A stretch of 64,000 nt of DNA from Acinetobacter ihumii (GCF_900625095.1 NZ_LR130760.1:1915455-1979454); one strand, 5' to 3'. Positions 1-10,245 are shown, counted from the stretch's first letter. Notes: generated from the letters alone by a model not told the origin. Made by a program: numbers and translations.

Positions 1-1540
1 TCAAGGTTAATAAATTACGTCCCTGCATTTCAGCAGGTACTGGAATCTGCATTAAATGCAATAAAGTCGGGGCAACATCAGCCAAAATACCACCTTGAGC
101 AATCTCTGCTTGAGTCGGCCCGACATAGATAAATGGTACGGCTTCAGTGGTATGTTGAGTATGTACTTGACCACTTTCGTAATCCTGCATCTGTTCTACA
201 TTACCATGATCAGCTGTAATCAGCATATGCCCTTTATTTGCAATGACAGCATCATAAACACGACCTAAACAAGTATCTACGGCTTCAACTGCTTTTACCG
301 CAGCATCAAATACCCCGGTATGTCCAACCATATCACCATTAGCATAATTCACCACCAATAAGTCATATTCACCTGAGTTAATGGCATTCACTAATTCATC
401 GGTGACTTCATAGGCACTCATTTCTGGTTTTAAATCATAGGTGGCCACATCTGGAGATGGAATCAGGATACGTTTTTCCCCCGGATATTCATCTTCACGT
501 CCACCACTAAAGAAGAAAGTCACGTGTGCATACTTTTCAGTTTCGGCAATACGTAACTGCGTCTTGCCCAAATCAGACAAATATTGCCCAATCGAGTTAT
601 TCAATGCTTCTGGCATATATGCCACAGGCGCATCAATGGTGGCTTGATAACGTGTCAGCATGACAAATTTAGATAAACTTGGCACAACTTTACGCTCAAA
701 CCCGGTAAAGTTCTGTTCAACAAAGGCACGGGTCAATTCACGCGCACGGTCTGCACGGAAGTTCATAAAGACCACACTGTCGCCATCTTGTATGTTAGCA
801 GACTCACCAATTCGGGTTGCCTTGACGAACTCGTCACTTTCACCTGCGGCATAGGCTTGTTCAAGCCCCTCTCGAGCACTATTCACGACACGAACGGCTT
901 CACCTTCAGTGAGCAAACGATAGGCTTGTTCGACACGATCCCAACGATTATCACGATCCATAGCAAAATAACGACCAATCATGCTCGCAATACGCCCCTG
1001 ATTTGGATATTGGGCAAAGACTTGATCCAGCTTTTCTAAAGATGGTTGAGCACTTTTTGGCGGCGTATCACGACCATCTAAAAAAGCATGTAAATAGACT
1101 TGCGCACCACGTTTGAGTGCCAATTCACACATGGCAATAATATGATCCTGATGCGAATGCACACCACCTTCGGACAACAGCCCCATAATATGAACTGCGC
1201 CACCAGCCGCTTTGGCTTTTTCAACGGCATCGATCAAAACTTCATGTTCAAAAAAATCACCATCACGGATTTCTTTGGTAATGCGCGTGAAATCCTGATA
1301 CAACACACGACCTGCACCCAGATTCATGTGCCCAACTTCAGAATTTCCCATTTGACCATCTGGCAAACCAACATCTTCACCAGAGCCAGAGATTAGACCA
1401 TGCGGATGCTTTTGTTTCATCATGGTTAAATTCGGGGTTTTTGCTGCTAAGAAAGCATTGTCTTTGACCGCTTCACGATGACCCACTCCATCCATAATCA
1501 CAAGAACGTGAGGGATTTTGCCAGCAGTTGCATCCGTCAT
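1..1540 (-). CDS. gpmI: 2,3-bisphosphoglycerate-independent phosphoglycerate mutase (3' end cut by window edge)
   Basis: Interconverts 3- and 2-phosphoglycerate in glycolysis and gluconeogenesis; a cytosolic dimanganese enzyme of the alkaline phosphatase superfamily. The reading frame starts at ATG 1540 ([18 protein letters not shown]) and stays open to base 1, giving 513 codons. The family is about 515 residues, so only the last one or two codons are missing. The metal-binding IMDG start, the catalytic serine in [17 protein letters not shown], the substrate loop DGRDTPP and the late metal motif TADHGN are all present. It lies downstream of lptF-lptG on the same strand after a 131-bp gap, so it may have its own promoter. 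Identification is secure. Confidence 0.96.
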   Translation of the reverse strand, partial: MTDATAGKIPHVLVIMDGVGHREAVKDNAFLAAKTPNLTMMKQKHPHGLISGSGEDVGLPDGQMGNSEVGHMNLGAGRVLYQDFTRITKEIRDGDFFEHEVLIDAVEKAKAAGGAVHIMGLLSEGGVHSHQDHIIAMCELALKRGAQVYLHAFLDGRDTPPKSAQPSLEKLDQVFAQYPNQGRIASMIGRYFAMDRDNRWDRVEQAYRLLTEGEAVRVVNSAREGLEQAYAAGESDEFVKATRIGESANIQDGDSVVFMNFRADRARELTRAFVEQNFTGFERKVVPSLSKFVMLTRYQATIDAPVAYMPEALNNSIGQYLSDLGKTQLRIAETEKYAHVTFFFSGGREDEYPGEKRILIPSPDVATYDLKPEMSAYEVTDELVNAINSGEYDLLVVNYANGDMVGHTGVFDAAVKAVEAVDTCLGRVYDAVIANKGHMLITADHGNVEQMQDYESGQVHTQHTTEAVPFIYVGPTQAEIAQGGILADVAPTLLHLMQIPVPAEMQGRNLLTL

Positions 1541-1671
1541 GATTAATACTCTTTTTTGTCTACAATTTCGTCGCACTATCTTACCGAATTTTGCGTCAAG
1601 ACTCTATGCGTAGATGATTACTTTTCGCATTTGGCGAACATGAATATTCGCTATTCAACTACGTTTCAACC

Positions 1672-2742
1672 TTAACGCGCCCGATACAGCAAATAACTGC
1701 CAGCCGCGAACATCATTAAAATAGGAATAAAAATAAACCACGCAGGGGATGGCGAATATACCAGACTGGCATAGCCTAAAAAGTCCTGTAAATAGAAAAT
1801 ACTCAAACCGACAAATAAGGCAATGACCAAACGAAAGCCCATTGATTGCTGACGCAACGGTCCAAAAATAAAAGAACAAGCAATTAGGGTCAGTGCAATC
1901 AATGAAAACGGCGAACCTACTTTTTTCCAGAATGCGAGCTGATAAGTTTTAGGAATCTGGCTATATTCATGCATATATTTCATGAAATTCACCAACTCAC
2001 TCGGTGCCAACTCTTCAGGGTCTAAAGTCACCATATGCACAAACTTTGGCTGTAAAGCTAAAGATAAATCTTGGGTGGGCACATTTTTAAAGCTTGCATC
2101 ACCATTCGCTAAAATATTCAATTGCTGATTATTTTTTAAAATCCATTCCCCATCTCGAACAAACTGTCCTTGTTGGGCTTTTACCACCGAATTTAAACGA
2201 TAGTCATCATCAAAAGAAGCCACCTGAATACCGTTCAGATTGCCTTTGGAATTGGCATAATCAATATAATAAAAATGATTACCTTCTTTGGTCCAATAGC
2301 CACGAACTTCGCCTAATGCTGCGACACTACTTTGGTTTTTAATGCCTTTGGCTTGTTCAGTGGTATAAGGAATGACCCATTCACTAATACAGAAGGACAA
2401 AATCACCAACAAAAATGCAGGACGCATTACCCAACCAACAATTCGCCATAAACTCACACCCGAGCCACGCATGACAATCAATTCACTGTTGGAGGCCATT
2501 GAGCCCAGACCCAACACCGCGCCAATCAAAGCAGCAATCGGAATCAGCTTGATAATATTATGCGGTGAATCCCACATCACGTATACAAAGGCGTCCCATG
2601 CGCCATAACCGTCTTTGAGTGACCCCAATTCACCAATATAGGAAAATAAAATAAACAGAAACACCAATACCAGCAGGGTTCCCAACATCATCAAGGTGGT
2701 CGTCTTGGTCACATATCTGGCTAATATCTTCTGGACTAACAT
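1672..2742 (-). CDS. lptG: LPS export ABC transporter permease LptG
   Basis: Inner-membrane permease of the LptB2FG complex, which extracts LPS or LOS from the inner membrane and passes it to LptC and LptA. The 356-residue product has the YjgP/YjgQ layout: two N-terminal membrane segments, a charged cytoplasmic loop (NSELIVMRGSGVS), a large periplasmic beta-jellyroll domain at about residues 130-265, and three C-terminal membrane helices. Its ATG shares one base with the TAA of lptF (TAATG), a classic translational-coupling arrangement. It is second in a two-gene lptF-lptG operon. Confidence 0.95.
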   Translation of the reverse strand: MLVQKILARYVTKTTTLMMLGTLLVLVFLFILFSYIGELGSLKDGYGAWDAFVYVMWDSPHNIIKLIPIAALIGAVLGLGSMASNSELIVMRGSGVSLWRIVGWVMRPAFLLVILSFCISEWVIPYTTEQAKGIKNQSSVAALGEVRGYWTKEGNHFYYIDYANSKGNLNGIQVASFDDDYRLNSVVKAQQGQFVRDGEWILKNNQQLNILANGDASFKNVPTQDLSLALQPKFVHMVTLDPEELAPSELVNFMKYMHEYSQIPKTYQLAFWKKVGSPFSLIALTLIACSFIFGPLRQQSMGFRLVIALFVGLSIFYLQDFLGYASLVYSPSPAWFIFIPILMMFAAGSYLLYRAR

Positions 2743-3860
2743 TATGATGATCTCACTTGTCTAATCTTACGCTTGATTTTTGGAGCAAGACTTTGTTTAC
2801 GCGCAAAGAGTAATGCCGCAACAAAATAGGTGATTAAGATGGCTGGATAGACCCAAATGCCAAATTCTCCGCGACTAATTCGGGTTTGCGCAGCAATCAT
2901 TAATACAATCATACTGGCGAAAATCATCAGCGCGGGAAAGAGCTTGAGATAACGTCCTTGACGTGGAGTCACTTCAGATAACGCCACTGCCAGCGCCAAA
3001 GCCACAAACATACAAAACGGCGCAAAAATTCGCCAACCCAATTGGCTGGCAATCACAGGATCATCACGATTTTCCCAAAGTTTGGACATTTGCAAAGCCG
3101 AAACATCAGTGGTGTCATAATTGGCTTCTTTGTTATTTTCGATACGAAAACGCCAAGTTTGAAACTCCGCCTGTGCATATTTAGCCGTATTAGGATAAAT
3201 TTCATAACGTCGACCCTGAGTCAGATCAACCACACTTGCGCTCTGATCCGCCATTTCCACCCGAGTCGCTTCCTTCGCCACCACCAACTGATCAGGCTTA
3301 CCGGCTTTATCCGATTTAATATAGACAAAAATATCTTTTAGATTTTTACGATCTTCCGATAACGATCCAGCATAAATGGTATAAGGTCCCGACGAAATAA
3401 ATTCTTTGGGGCGGACCAAATCAAAACCAGTACGTAAGGCCTGTGTGGAAGACAATTGATTAAACTGACGTAAGCCCCATGGAGAAATCCACATCATCAG
3501 CGTCATTTCAACCACTACAAACACGATGGTCATAGGTAGTAATAAGCGCGCCAGTTTATGCTTACTCACCCCACTGCTGTTGAGTACCGCCATTTCATGT
3601 TCGACATATAAACGACCAAACACCAGCATCAAACCAATGAAGAAACTCAGAGGTAATAACAAAATCAAAAATTCGGGAAGTCGATAGCCAATAATGCTAA
3701 ACAAAACGCTGACATCCAGACGCCCTTGTGCTGCGACACCGAAATATTTGATCAGTCTTGCACCCAGTACAATCAGGGTCAAAATACTGACCACCACCAG
3801 ACTGGTTGACACCACTTGTTTGACGAGATAACGCCGAATAATCAAAGTAAATTCTTCCAA
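2742..3860 (-). CDS. lptF: LPS export ABC transporter permease LptF
   Basis: Partner permease of LptG in the LPS transport machine. The 372-residue protein opens with the family signature IIRRYLVKQV, then two membrane segments, the cytoplasmic coupling region ending NSSGVSKHKL, a periplasmic jellyroll domain (about residues 120-270), three further helices and a basic C-terminal tail. The ATG at 3860 gives a five-residue extension before the conserved IIRRYL, so the real start is uncertain by a few codons. Transcription diverges from pepA across a 145-bp spacer that should carry both promoters. Confidence 0.94.
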   Translation of the reverse strand: MEEFTLIIRRYLVKQVVSTSLVVVSILTLIVLGARLIKYFGVAAQGRLDVSVLFSIIGYRLPEFLILLLPLSFFIGLMLVFGRLYVEHEMAVLNSSGVSKHKLARLLLPMTIVFVVVEMTLMMWISPWGLRQFNQLSSTQALRTGFDLVRPKEFISSGPYTIYAGSLSEDRKNLKDIFVYIKSDKAGKPDQLVVAKEATRVEMADQSASVVDLTQGRRYEIYPNTAKYAQAEFQTWRFRIENNKEANYDTTDVSALQMSKLWENRDDPVIASQLGWRIFAPFCMFVALALAVALSEVTPRQGRYLKLFPALMIFASMIVLMIAAQTRISRGEFGIWVYPAILITYFVAALLFARKQSLAPKIKRKIRQVRSS

Positions 3861-4005
3861 AAAAGGGCAAACGTAATGAACGATAGTTTACCCGAATGTC
3901 AAAAATATAAAACCTATCCTACACTTGCCGATTGAAACTGATATCAGGAAAGTGTTTCAATGGTCTTCATCAATAAACATATTTAAATAGGCATTCAGAC
4001 CGCAT

Positions 4006-5454
4006 ATGAAATTTACCCTTAATTCCGCATTGCCACAAAATCTATCTCCAGAATACTTGTGTATTCTATTCGCCAATACACATCTTGAAAGCATTGCAAA
4101 CACATATCAAATCAAGACATTAGCGTCAATTTTCAAACAAGCCCATTATAAAGCTGGATTGAATGAGAGCCTACCTCTTATCGGAAATTTAGCCCATATT
4201 AGTCATTTAAGTCTACTCGGTTTAGGAGAGATTACTGAACTTAAGGCCACCAAAATGGCGAAACTGGCGCAGACCATTATTAAAACCACACAAACCAAAT
4301 TTAAACAAATTCATATCGATATTTCAGCGTTGCCAGCAGAATTGCATTATCTTTTTGCATTAAGCTTATCTCAGGCTGCCTATGCTTTTGACGAATTTAA
4401 ATCTAAAAAGAATGACTTCGTTTTAGACAGCATTCACTTGATTACGCCTCAGCATAGCCTGACTGAAACTCAACTCAAGCTGATTGAAGCCTTGCAATCA
4501 GGACAAAATCTGGCACGTGATCTGGGAAATCGTCCGGGCAATGTGTGTTTTCCTGAATATCTTGCTGACCAAGCCAAAGCTCTTGCCGCTGAATTTCCTG
4601 ACTTGCTGAAAGTGACGGTCTTAGATGAACAGCAAATGGCAGACTTAGGCATGAACGCCTTTTTAGCCGTGAGCAAAGGTTCAGCACGTCCGGGGCGAAT
4701 TGTCACCTTGGAGTATCAAGCGCAACTGGATCAAGCACCTGTCGTGCTGGTCGGTAAAGGTGTGACTTTTGACACAGGCGGTATTTCAATTAAACCTGCG
4801 CAAACCATGGACGAAATGAAATTCGATATGTGTGGTGCGGCTTCGGTATTGGGTACCATTCGTACTTTGTGCGAAGCACGATTACCTATCCATATGGTGG
4901 GAGCGATTGCTGCGGCAGAGAATATGCCTTCTGCTCAAGCCACACGTCCGGGTGATATTGTCACCACCATGAGCGGTCAAACTGTAGAAATTTTAAATAC
5001 CGATGCTGAAGGTCGTTTGGTGCTTTGCGATACCCTGACCTATATTCAACGCTTTAACCCTGCTTTGGTGATTGATATTGCCACCTTAACTGGTGCTTGC
5101 GTGGTCGCACTTGGTAAAGTCTTGAGTGGTCTATTCTCACCTGATGATGAATTGGCAACTGAGCTGTTACAAGCTGGTGAGCAGTCTTTAGACCGAGTGT
5201 GGCGTATGCCCGTCAGTGATGACTATCAAGAACTTTTAGACTCACCATTTGCCGATATCGCCAACATTGGTGGTCCTTATGGCGGTGCGATTACCGCAGC
5301 CTGCTTCCTGCAACGCTTCACCCGCGATTATCGTTGGGCACATTTAGATGTGGCTGGAACTGCATGGTTATCAGGTACGAATAAAGGTGCAACAGGTCGA
5401 CCTGTGCCTTTGTTGGTTCAATTTTTAGCAAATCGTGCAGCGCGTAATGGCTAA
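4006..5454 (+). CDS. pepA: leucyl aminopeptidase (M17 family)
   Basis: Cytosolic dizinc exopeptidase that removes N-terminal residues from peptides; some family members also bind DNA. The 482-residue length is normal. The metal and catalytic residues of M17 are visible: Lys251 and Asp256 in [11 protein letters not shown], Lys263, Asp274 in KFDMCGAAS, and Asp333, Glu335 and Arg337 in [10 protein letters not shown]. The N-terminal domain (about 1-165) is the variable M17 N domain. Its last codons overlap the start of holC by 8 bases (ATGGCTAA), and the coiled-coil gene at 5884 follows, so the three probably share a transcript. Confidence 0.95.
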   Translation: MKFTLNSALPQNLSPEYLCILFANTHLESIANTYQIKTLASIFKQAHYKAGLNESLPLIGNLAHISHLSLLGLGEITELKATKMAKLAQTIIKTTQTKFKQIHIDISALPAELHYLFALSLSQAAYAFDEFKSKKNDFVLDSIHLITPQHSLTETQLKLIEALQSGQNLARDLGNRPGNVCFPEYLADQAKALAAEFPDLLKVTVLDEQQMADLGMNAFLAVSKGSARPGRIVTLEYQAQLDQAPVVLVGKGVTFDTGGISIKPAQTMDEMKFDMCGAASVLGTIRTLCEARLPIHMVGAIAAAENMPSAQATRPGDIVTTMSGQTVEILNTDAEGRLVLCDTLTYIQRFNPALVIDIATLTGACVVALGKVLSGLFSPDDELATELLQAGEQSLDRVWRMPVSDDYQELLDSPFADIANIGGPYGGAITAACFLQRFTRDYRWAHLDVAGTAWLSGTNKGATGRPVPLLVQFLANRAARNG

Positions 5455-5854
5455 TATTAGCTTTTATTTATTTGAAGCCAGTCAGGAACGGCAAGTCGAG
5501 AGTGCTTGCCGTCTGTCACGAAAGCTGTTGAAAAAGCAGCCTAAAATCTGGTGGTATTGTCCAGATATAGCACAGCAGCGTGAACTGGATGATGCTTTAT
5601 GGTGTTTTGATCCACAAAGTTTCATTGCCCATGGCATCGACCAATTCAATGCACCTGTTTGTATTTCGGCACAATTGCCGCATCAATCTGACTGGTTTGT
5701 GTTTAATTTTAACAATCAGGCACTTGAACAAACTCAGCAGTTTAGTCACATTATTGAGATTGTTGAAAATAATGAAGCAGCCAAACAACTTGGGCGAGAA
5801 AAGTTTAAATTTTATCGCCGCTTAGGGATTGAACCCCGTACCTTTAAACTGTAA
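5447..5854 (+). CDS. holC: DNA polymerase III subunit chi
   Basis: Chi subunit of the clamp-loader complex; in the family it links SSB to the DNA polymerase III holoenzyme through psi. The 135-residue product begins [11 protein letters not shown], typical of HolC, and carries [16 protein letters not shown] and a C-terminal [10 protein letters not shown]. An in-frame start at 5435 exists, but the ATG at 5447 gives the family N-terminus and an 8-base overlap with the pepA stop, so I chose it. pepA-holC is a conserved gammaproteobacterial pair. In enterobacteria valS follows, whereas here an unrelated gene does. Confidence 0.92.
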   Translation: MANISFYLFEASQERQVESACRLSRKLLKKQPKIWWYCPDIAQQRELDDALWCFDPQSFIAHGIDQFNAPVCISAQLPHQSDWFVFNFNNQALEQTQQFSHIIEIVENNEAAKQLGREKFKFYRRLGIEPRTFKL

Positions 5855-5883
5855 AGATCAATGAATATCTAAGGAGATGGCGA

Positions 5884-6489
5884 GTGGCACTCAATGTCGG
5901 TCAGGATTTTAAAAAACGCTGGTTAACTGCACCTGAAGCTGTGCGTCAAACTTATCAGGATGATCTTGCCCGTATTTGTGATTTGCTGTTGCCACAAACG
6001 GCAATTGAAACATGGACGACGCAGGATCAGAACGCCCAACAAGCTTCTTTTGAGAAAATTGATCAAGCCTATGCTGATTTAAAAGCAGAGCTGATAGAGC
6101 AGGCACGTATTCGTAAACAACTTGCTTTAGAGCAGTCTCTGGCAGAAAAACGTCAGCAACAAGCGCAGTACGCTGCTTCGCTACAGGCAGATGAAGTACA
6201 ACAATTTCAACAACAAACACATGAGTTAATCGCGTTACAAAGTTCGATTCAGCAAGAAATTGAAAGTCATACAGCGCGTTATCATCAAAATCCTGAGCAA
6301 GGTGGGATAGAGCATTCGCACTCCCCTCAAGTGTCCGATGAACATATTCAATCTGACTTAGAAAGTTTACGTTTAAGACTGGAGCTCGAAGCAGATGGTC
6401 TGATTGAGCAGGCTATCACTGTTTTTAGAGCCAAGCTCTATACCGCCGCACAAGAAGAAATAGAATATATTTTGAAAAATTCAAATTGA
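5884..6489 (+). CDS. uncharacterised Gln/Glu-rich coiled-coil protein
   Basis: I do not recognise a family. The 201-residue product is soluble, with no signal peptide or membrane segment. Residues about 45-135 and 155-195 are rich in Gln, Glu, Ala and Leu with heptad-like spacing, so a long helical coiled coil is likely. The start is GTG 5884 behind an excellent AAGGAGATGG ribosome-binding site. It follows holC by 29 bases and is closed by the terminator at 6521, so it is third in the pepA-holC operon. A structural or regulatory role is possible, but nothing in the sequence identifies a catalytic site. Confidence 0.75.
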   Translation: MALNVGQDFKKRWLTAPEAVRQTYQDDLARICDLLLPQTAIETWTTQDQNAQQASFEKIDQAYADLKAELIEQARIRKQLALEQSLAEKRQQQAQYAASLQADEVQQFQQQTHELIALQSSIQQEIESHTARYHQNPEQGGIEHSHSPQVSDEHIQSDLESLRLRLELEADGLIEQAITVFRAKLYTAAQEEIEYILKNSN

Positions 6490-6520
6490 CGCGATAGTGC
6501 CTTCTCATCTCGTAGAGCTA

Positions 6521-6553
6521 AAAATACCTAGTTCAAAGACTGGGTATTTTTTT
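6521..6553. terminator. bidirectional rho-independent terminator
   Basis: A stem of AAATACCTAGT and ACTGGGTATTT with a 6-base loop and a T-run on the plus side. On the minus strand it also ends in a T-rich stretch. It separates the pepA-holC operon from the convergent ribE. Confidence 0.85.
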
Positions 6554-6564
6554 ATGCAGCTTAT

Positions 6565-7224
6565 TTATTTTAAAAAGCCATTTTCAGCTAGAAACGCCAT
6601 GCTGATATCTGAAGATTGACCTTGATCTGCGGCTTTATCCCCAAGTAATAACCGTTCGATATAACGTGCCAACACATCCACTTCCAGATTCACTTTTGAG
6701 CCAGTTTTCCATGTAGAAATATTGGTACGTTCAGCCGTGTGAGGAATAAGATTCAGGCTTAAAATGTTGCCGCGCAAATGGTTAATGGTCAGACTGATGC
6801 CATCGACCGTGATGGATCCTTTTTCTGCCAGATATTTAGAAATTTCAGCAGGAGCAGTCACTTCATAGTAAATTGAGCGCGCATCTTCACGTACCAAGGT
6901 AATTTCACCTACCGCATCGACATGACCACTCACAATATGTCCGCCAAAACGTGTGGTCGGCAGCATTGCCTTTTCAACATTCACTGGCTGTCCGACTCGC
7001 CATTGTCCCAGTGTCGTACGGTTCAGGCTTTCACGGGATACATCGGCAGCATACCAGTTACTCCCCCATTCAATCACTGTTAAGCAGATTCCGTTGGTGG
7101 CAATCGAATCTCCTAAATGCACATCAGACATATCCAGATCGGTCTGGATGCGTAAACGCACATCACCACCGACATTTTGCAGGCTTTCTACTTTACCCAA
7201 ACTTTCAATAATGCCTGTAAACAT
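6565..7224 (-). CDS. ribE: riboflavin synthase alpha subunit
   Basis: Dismutates two molecules of 6,7-dimethyl-8-ribityllumazine to riboflavin plus a pyrimidine product. The protein begins with the invariant MFTGIIE at ATG 7224; an in-frame start 12 bases upstream is rejected because the family N-terminus is essential. Two tandem lumazine-binding barrels are visible: the first with GICLTV and GGHIVSGHVD, the second with GISLTINHL and NLIPHTAERT. It is last in the nrdR-ribD-methyltransferase-ribE cluster, 39 bases after the methyltransferase stop. Confidence 0.95.
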   Translation of the reverse strand: MFTGIIESLGKVESLQNVGGDVRLRIQTDLDMSDVHLGDSIATNGICLTVIEWGSNWYAADVSRESLNRTTLGQWRVGQPVNVEKAMLPTTRFGGHIVSGHVDAVGEITLVREDARSIYYEVTAPAEISKYLAEKGSITVDGISLTINHLRGNILSLNLIPHTAERTNISTWKTGSKVNLEVDVLARYIERLLLGDKAADQGQSSDISMAFLAENGFLK

Positions 7225-7263
7225 ATACTGCTCCAAATTTTTATATGAGGTACTGCCGATGAA

Positions 7264-8556
7264 CTACCACAACGCAAGCTGAGTACTTGGTCCAGAGGTA
7301 TCTACGCCACCCAATTCTGCAAAGTGATACAGTTGACCCAAAAGCTGCCGTAATGGCGGTCCAGATTTGGCATGCGTATCTGTAATGACAATAAACTCAA
7401 GCACTCTTGCCCGTTCAGACTGACGCTGCTTGCTGACACGATATCGTGGTACATCCTGTGTTAATAGGGTCACTTTGCCGCGTTTCAAATTGGCAGTAAG
7501 TAAATCTTTTGGATCAATATTACCGTCAGTGGAATAACTGGTCAGAATGTAACGGGCATTAATCGTTGCCAATAATTTTTCATAAGCATCTTTGGCATGC
7601 CTGGAAGAATTGTACTGACTTGGTCGTTCTTTACGCCAAGCACGGTCAATTCCACTTTTATAACCTTTGGTATCTGGCGGTGGTAAGTCGACCTGATCCC
7701 ATAGCGTGAGTGCATTTAACACATGATAATTACTGCTATACGCATGTTGATTATATGGAGGATCCAGATAAGCCACATCCACCTCAAAACCACTCATTTG
7801 ATTGGCAAGATGTTGTGCATCAACACACCACATTTCAGCCGCAGGTCGTTTGCTATCGCCAATTTCACAAAAGCGACTAGGCGTCAGCCAGAGTAAAGAT
7901 TCAATACGTTCCAGTGCGGTCTGGGTTTTGCCGCCCCAACCCTGATGGAAACTTTTAAATACTCCACTGGTGTTGCTGACAAAGCTGGCGGAATACAGTA
8001 AGGGGGCCAGTAAGGCACTCATCTCAACATCATTAATTGCGCCCTGCGCTTGCCATGTGGCAATTTGCTGACGAATCGCATCAATGCGCATGCCATTACG
8101 GCGTTTAAAGAACAACCGATCACGACTTGGATCATAAACATCATCATTGCGCGGGCACAGATTATGCGTCACCCAGCCTTTGACTTCTGGCAACCGATTC
8201 AAATCATCAATGGCTTTTTGATAACCACCTAATTCTTTAAATGCAGGCGCATCCACACAGGCCAAAACAGCATGATTCAAAGCATGGCTATAAGGTTCCC
8301 AATCATTGGCAATCACCCGATAACCATTTTGGCGGGCCAAACGTGACACCACACCACTGCCTGCAAAAAAATCGGCAAAAATCGGCGGATTTTTCTTCTT
8401 ACTGTTGAGTGTGCCTGTAATTTCCAGTGCTTCTAAAATCAGATGCAATAAGCGTCGTTTGTTGCCCAAATACGGCACAAGCTGATGAAACAAATATTCA
8501 TCTGTAGTACGCGCCGCATGACGACGCTTGTGATAAACCGAAGCCTCTGAATTCAT
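7264..8556 (-). CDS. orphan D12-class DNA adenine-N6 methyltransferase
   Basis: Predicted to methylate adenine in a specific DNA sequence using S-adenosylmethionine. The 430-residue protein shows the D12 order: motif X near residue 30 (LVPYLGNKRRLL), SAM-binding motif I (FADFFAGSGVVSRLA), and catalytic motif IV as DPPYNQHAYSSNYH. No restriction endonuclease gene adjoins it. It overlaps the ribD stop by 4 bases (ATGA) and is therefore co-transcribed with riboflavin genes. From memory it matches the AamA-type enzyme of A. baumannii, reported to be specific for GAATTC; I could not verify that here. Its own start codon lies in a GAATTC site (8549-8554). Confidence 0.88.
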   Translation of the reverse strand: MNSEASVYHKRRHAARTTDEYLFHQLVPYLGNKRRLLHLILEALEITGTLNSKKKNPPIFADFFAGSGVVSRLARQNGYRVIANDWEPYSHALNHAVLACVDAPAFKELGGYQKAIDDLNRLPEVKGWVTHNLCPRNDDVYDPSRDRLFFKRRNGMRIDAIRQQIATWQAQGAINDVEMSALLAPLLYSASFVSNTSGVFKSFHQGWGGKTQTALERIESLLWLTPSRFCEIGDSKRPAAEMWCVDAQHLANQMSGFEVDVAYLDPPYNQHAYSSNYHVLNALTLWDQVDLPPPDTKGYKSGIDRAWRKERPSQYNSSRHAKDAYEKLLATINARYILTSYSTDGNIDPKDLLTANLKRGKVTLLTQDVPRYRVSKQRQSERARVLEFIVITDTHAKSGPPLRQLLGQLYHFAELGGVDTSGPSTQLALW

Positions 8557-9647
8557 AGTGTCTCTTGAATCGGGATAAGTCTTAAGCGAATGTCCTGACC
8601 AATTTGAGTCACATCAAACAGCTTAAATCGAAGTTGCTCCGACATTTTCTGAAAATCTGCTGCGAACATACTCCGTGCAGATTGCCCTAAAAAAGTTGGC
8701 GCGATATAGCTCACGATTTCATCCACCAGTTTTTCCTGCAAAAATGCAGTGGATAAGGTCGCACCTGCCTCAATCATCACATCATATAAATGATGCTCTT
8801 TGGCAAGGGTTGCCAGTAAATCTGGCAAGGGTTGAATGGATAATTGTAGCACACCCAAATCCGAAAGTTCCTGACGAAACGGCCCCATGACCATGACAGT
8901 TTCTGGCGAGTTCAAGATGGCCGCACTCAAGGGTAAACGCCCCTGACGGTCCAATATAATTCGTTTGGGTTGAACAATCTGTTCAATATCATCCAGATCT
9001 GGCAAAAAGCGGACATTGAGTTGACAGTCATCGGCCAGTACCGTCTCGATTCCTGTTACAACGGCTGCTGAACGCGCACGCCAATATTGCACATCCAATC
9101 GGGCATCGACGCCTGTAATCCATTTTGATTCGCCTGAGGCCATAGCAGTACGACCATCCAAGCTCGACGCCATCTTGAGTCGAACGTAGGGCAAACCACC
9201 CGCCATCACTTTCAAAAATCCGCGATTAAGTTCGATCGCATCCTGCTCCAGTACACCCACCTGCGTGGTAATCCCCGCATTATTTAAAATCTTTTGTCCT
9301 TTCCCTGCAACGAGCGGATTTGGATCAAGCGTTGCAATCACCACGCGCGCCACTTTAGCAGCAACCAAAGCCTCAGCACAGGGTGGGGTTCGTCCATAAT
9401 GGGCACAAGGTTCCAGGGTCACATAGGCAGTCGCCCCTTCTGCTCGCTCACCCGCTTCACGCAGTGCAAATACTTCTGCATGTGAACCGCCTACAGGTGC
9501 TGTCGCGCCACGACCAATAATTTGATCATTTTTGACAATGACACAACCCACGGCAGGATTTGGACGGGTACGAAACAATGCTGTTTTGGCTTGTGCCAAG
9601 GCTTGCGCCATCCAGTAATGATCTTGAGACGGATCTAAATGGGTCAT
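8553..9647 (-). CDS. ribD: bifunctional diaminohydroxyphosphoribosylaminopyrimidine deaminase / 5-amino-6-(5-phosphoribosylamino)uracil reductase
   Basis: Catalyses the second and third steps of riboflavin synthesis from GTP. The N-terminal deaminase domain (about 1-145) has the zinc ligands in GSHAEVFAL and LEPCAHYGRTPPC. The C-terminal reductase domain (about 150-360) has VRLKMASSLDGRTA and the GATLSTAFL motif. The 364-residue length is normal. It starts 3 bases after the nrdR stop and overlaps the methyltransferase start by 4 bases, so translation is probably coupled along the cluster. Confidence 0.95.
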   Translation of the reverse strand: MTHLDPSQDHYWMAQALAQAKTALFRTRPNPAVGCVIVKNDQIIGRGATAPVGGSHAEVFALREAGERAEGATAYVTLEPCAHYGRTPPCAEALVAAKVARVVIATLDPNPLVAGKGQKILNNAGITTQVGVLEQDAIELNRGFLKVMAGGLPYVRLKMASSLDGRTAMASGESKWITGVDARLDVQYWRARSAAVVTGIETVLADDCQLNVRFLPDLDDIEQIVQPKRIILDRQGRLPLSAAILNSPETVMVMGPFRQELSDLGVLQLSIQPLPDLLATLAKEHHLYDVMIEAGATLSTAFLQEKLVDEIVSYIAPTFLGQSARSMFAADFQKMSEQLRFKLFDVTQIGQDIRLRLIPIQETL

Positions 9648-9650
9648 AGC

Positions 9651-10115
9651 TTAATGTTCTTGTTCACGCTGCTGCATTTGTTCAATTTGACGTCGGAAAG
9701 CTTCGACATCCTGAAAATCTTGATAGACCGAAGCAAAACGTACATAGGCCACATGATCGAGTGCGAATAAGGCTTGCATAACAATTTCACCGATCATCCG
9801 TGATTTCACGTCACGTTCACCCAAACGTCTGATTTGAAGTTGAATATCACTGAGCACACTTTCAATTTGTTCCTGCGTCACTGGACGTTTTTGTAAAGCA
9901 TGCATCAACGAACGGCGCAGTTTGGCTTCATCAAACGGTTCATTTTTACCATTTGATTTAATCACACGTGGCATGACCACTTCATAACTTTCAAAAGTAG
10001 TAAACCGTTCACCACAATTTAGACATTCACGACGACGACGGATTTGACAGCCTTCAGCAGCAAGACGCGAATCGATGACTTTACTGTCTGCGGCGTTGCA
10101 GAATGGACAATGCAT
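9651..10115 (-). CDS. nrdR: transcriptional repressor NrdR
   Basis: ATP/dATP-sensing zinc-ribbon repressor of ribonucleotide reductase genes. The 154-residue product shows the zinc ribbon with CPFC near residue 4 and CLNCGERF near residue 37, the basic strand RRRREC, and the ATP-cone domain (about 49-139: [21 protein letters not shown]). nrdR-ribD linkage is widespread in bacteria. It is the first gene of the cluster. A weak -35/-10 pair (TTCAGT, 17 bases, TACACT) is visible upstream at about 10145-10173, and a GAATTC site lies at 10129-10134, close to the inferred transcription start. Confidence 0.95.
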   Translation of the reverse strand: MHCPFCNAADSKVIDSRLAAEGCQIRRRRECLNCGERFTTFESYEVVMPRVIKSNGKNEPFDEAKLRRSLMHALQKRPVTQEQIESVLSDIQLQIRRLGERDVKSRMIGEIVMQALFALDHVAYVRFASVYQDFQDVEAFRRQIEQMQQREQEH

Positions 10116-10203
10116 AGCAGCTCAAAATGAATTCATACCGAGCTAGTGTAGCAAATAATGCTCGAAGACTGAATTAAATCGCGATACATCATCCTCACCA
10201 TTA

Positions 10204-10230
10204 AAAAAGCAGCCTCTGGGGCTGCTTTTC
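10204..10230 (-). terminator. rho-independent terminator of amtB
   Basis: AAAAGCAGCC, a TCTG loop and GGCTGCTTTT form a strong hairpin just beyond the amtB stop. The following A-run reads as a T-run on the minus strand. Confidence 0.85.
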
Positions 10231-10245
10231 TTATTATGATTTTAA

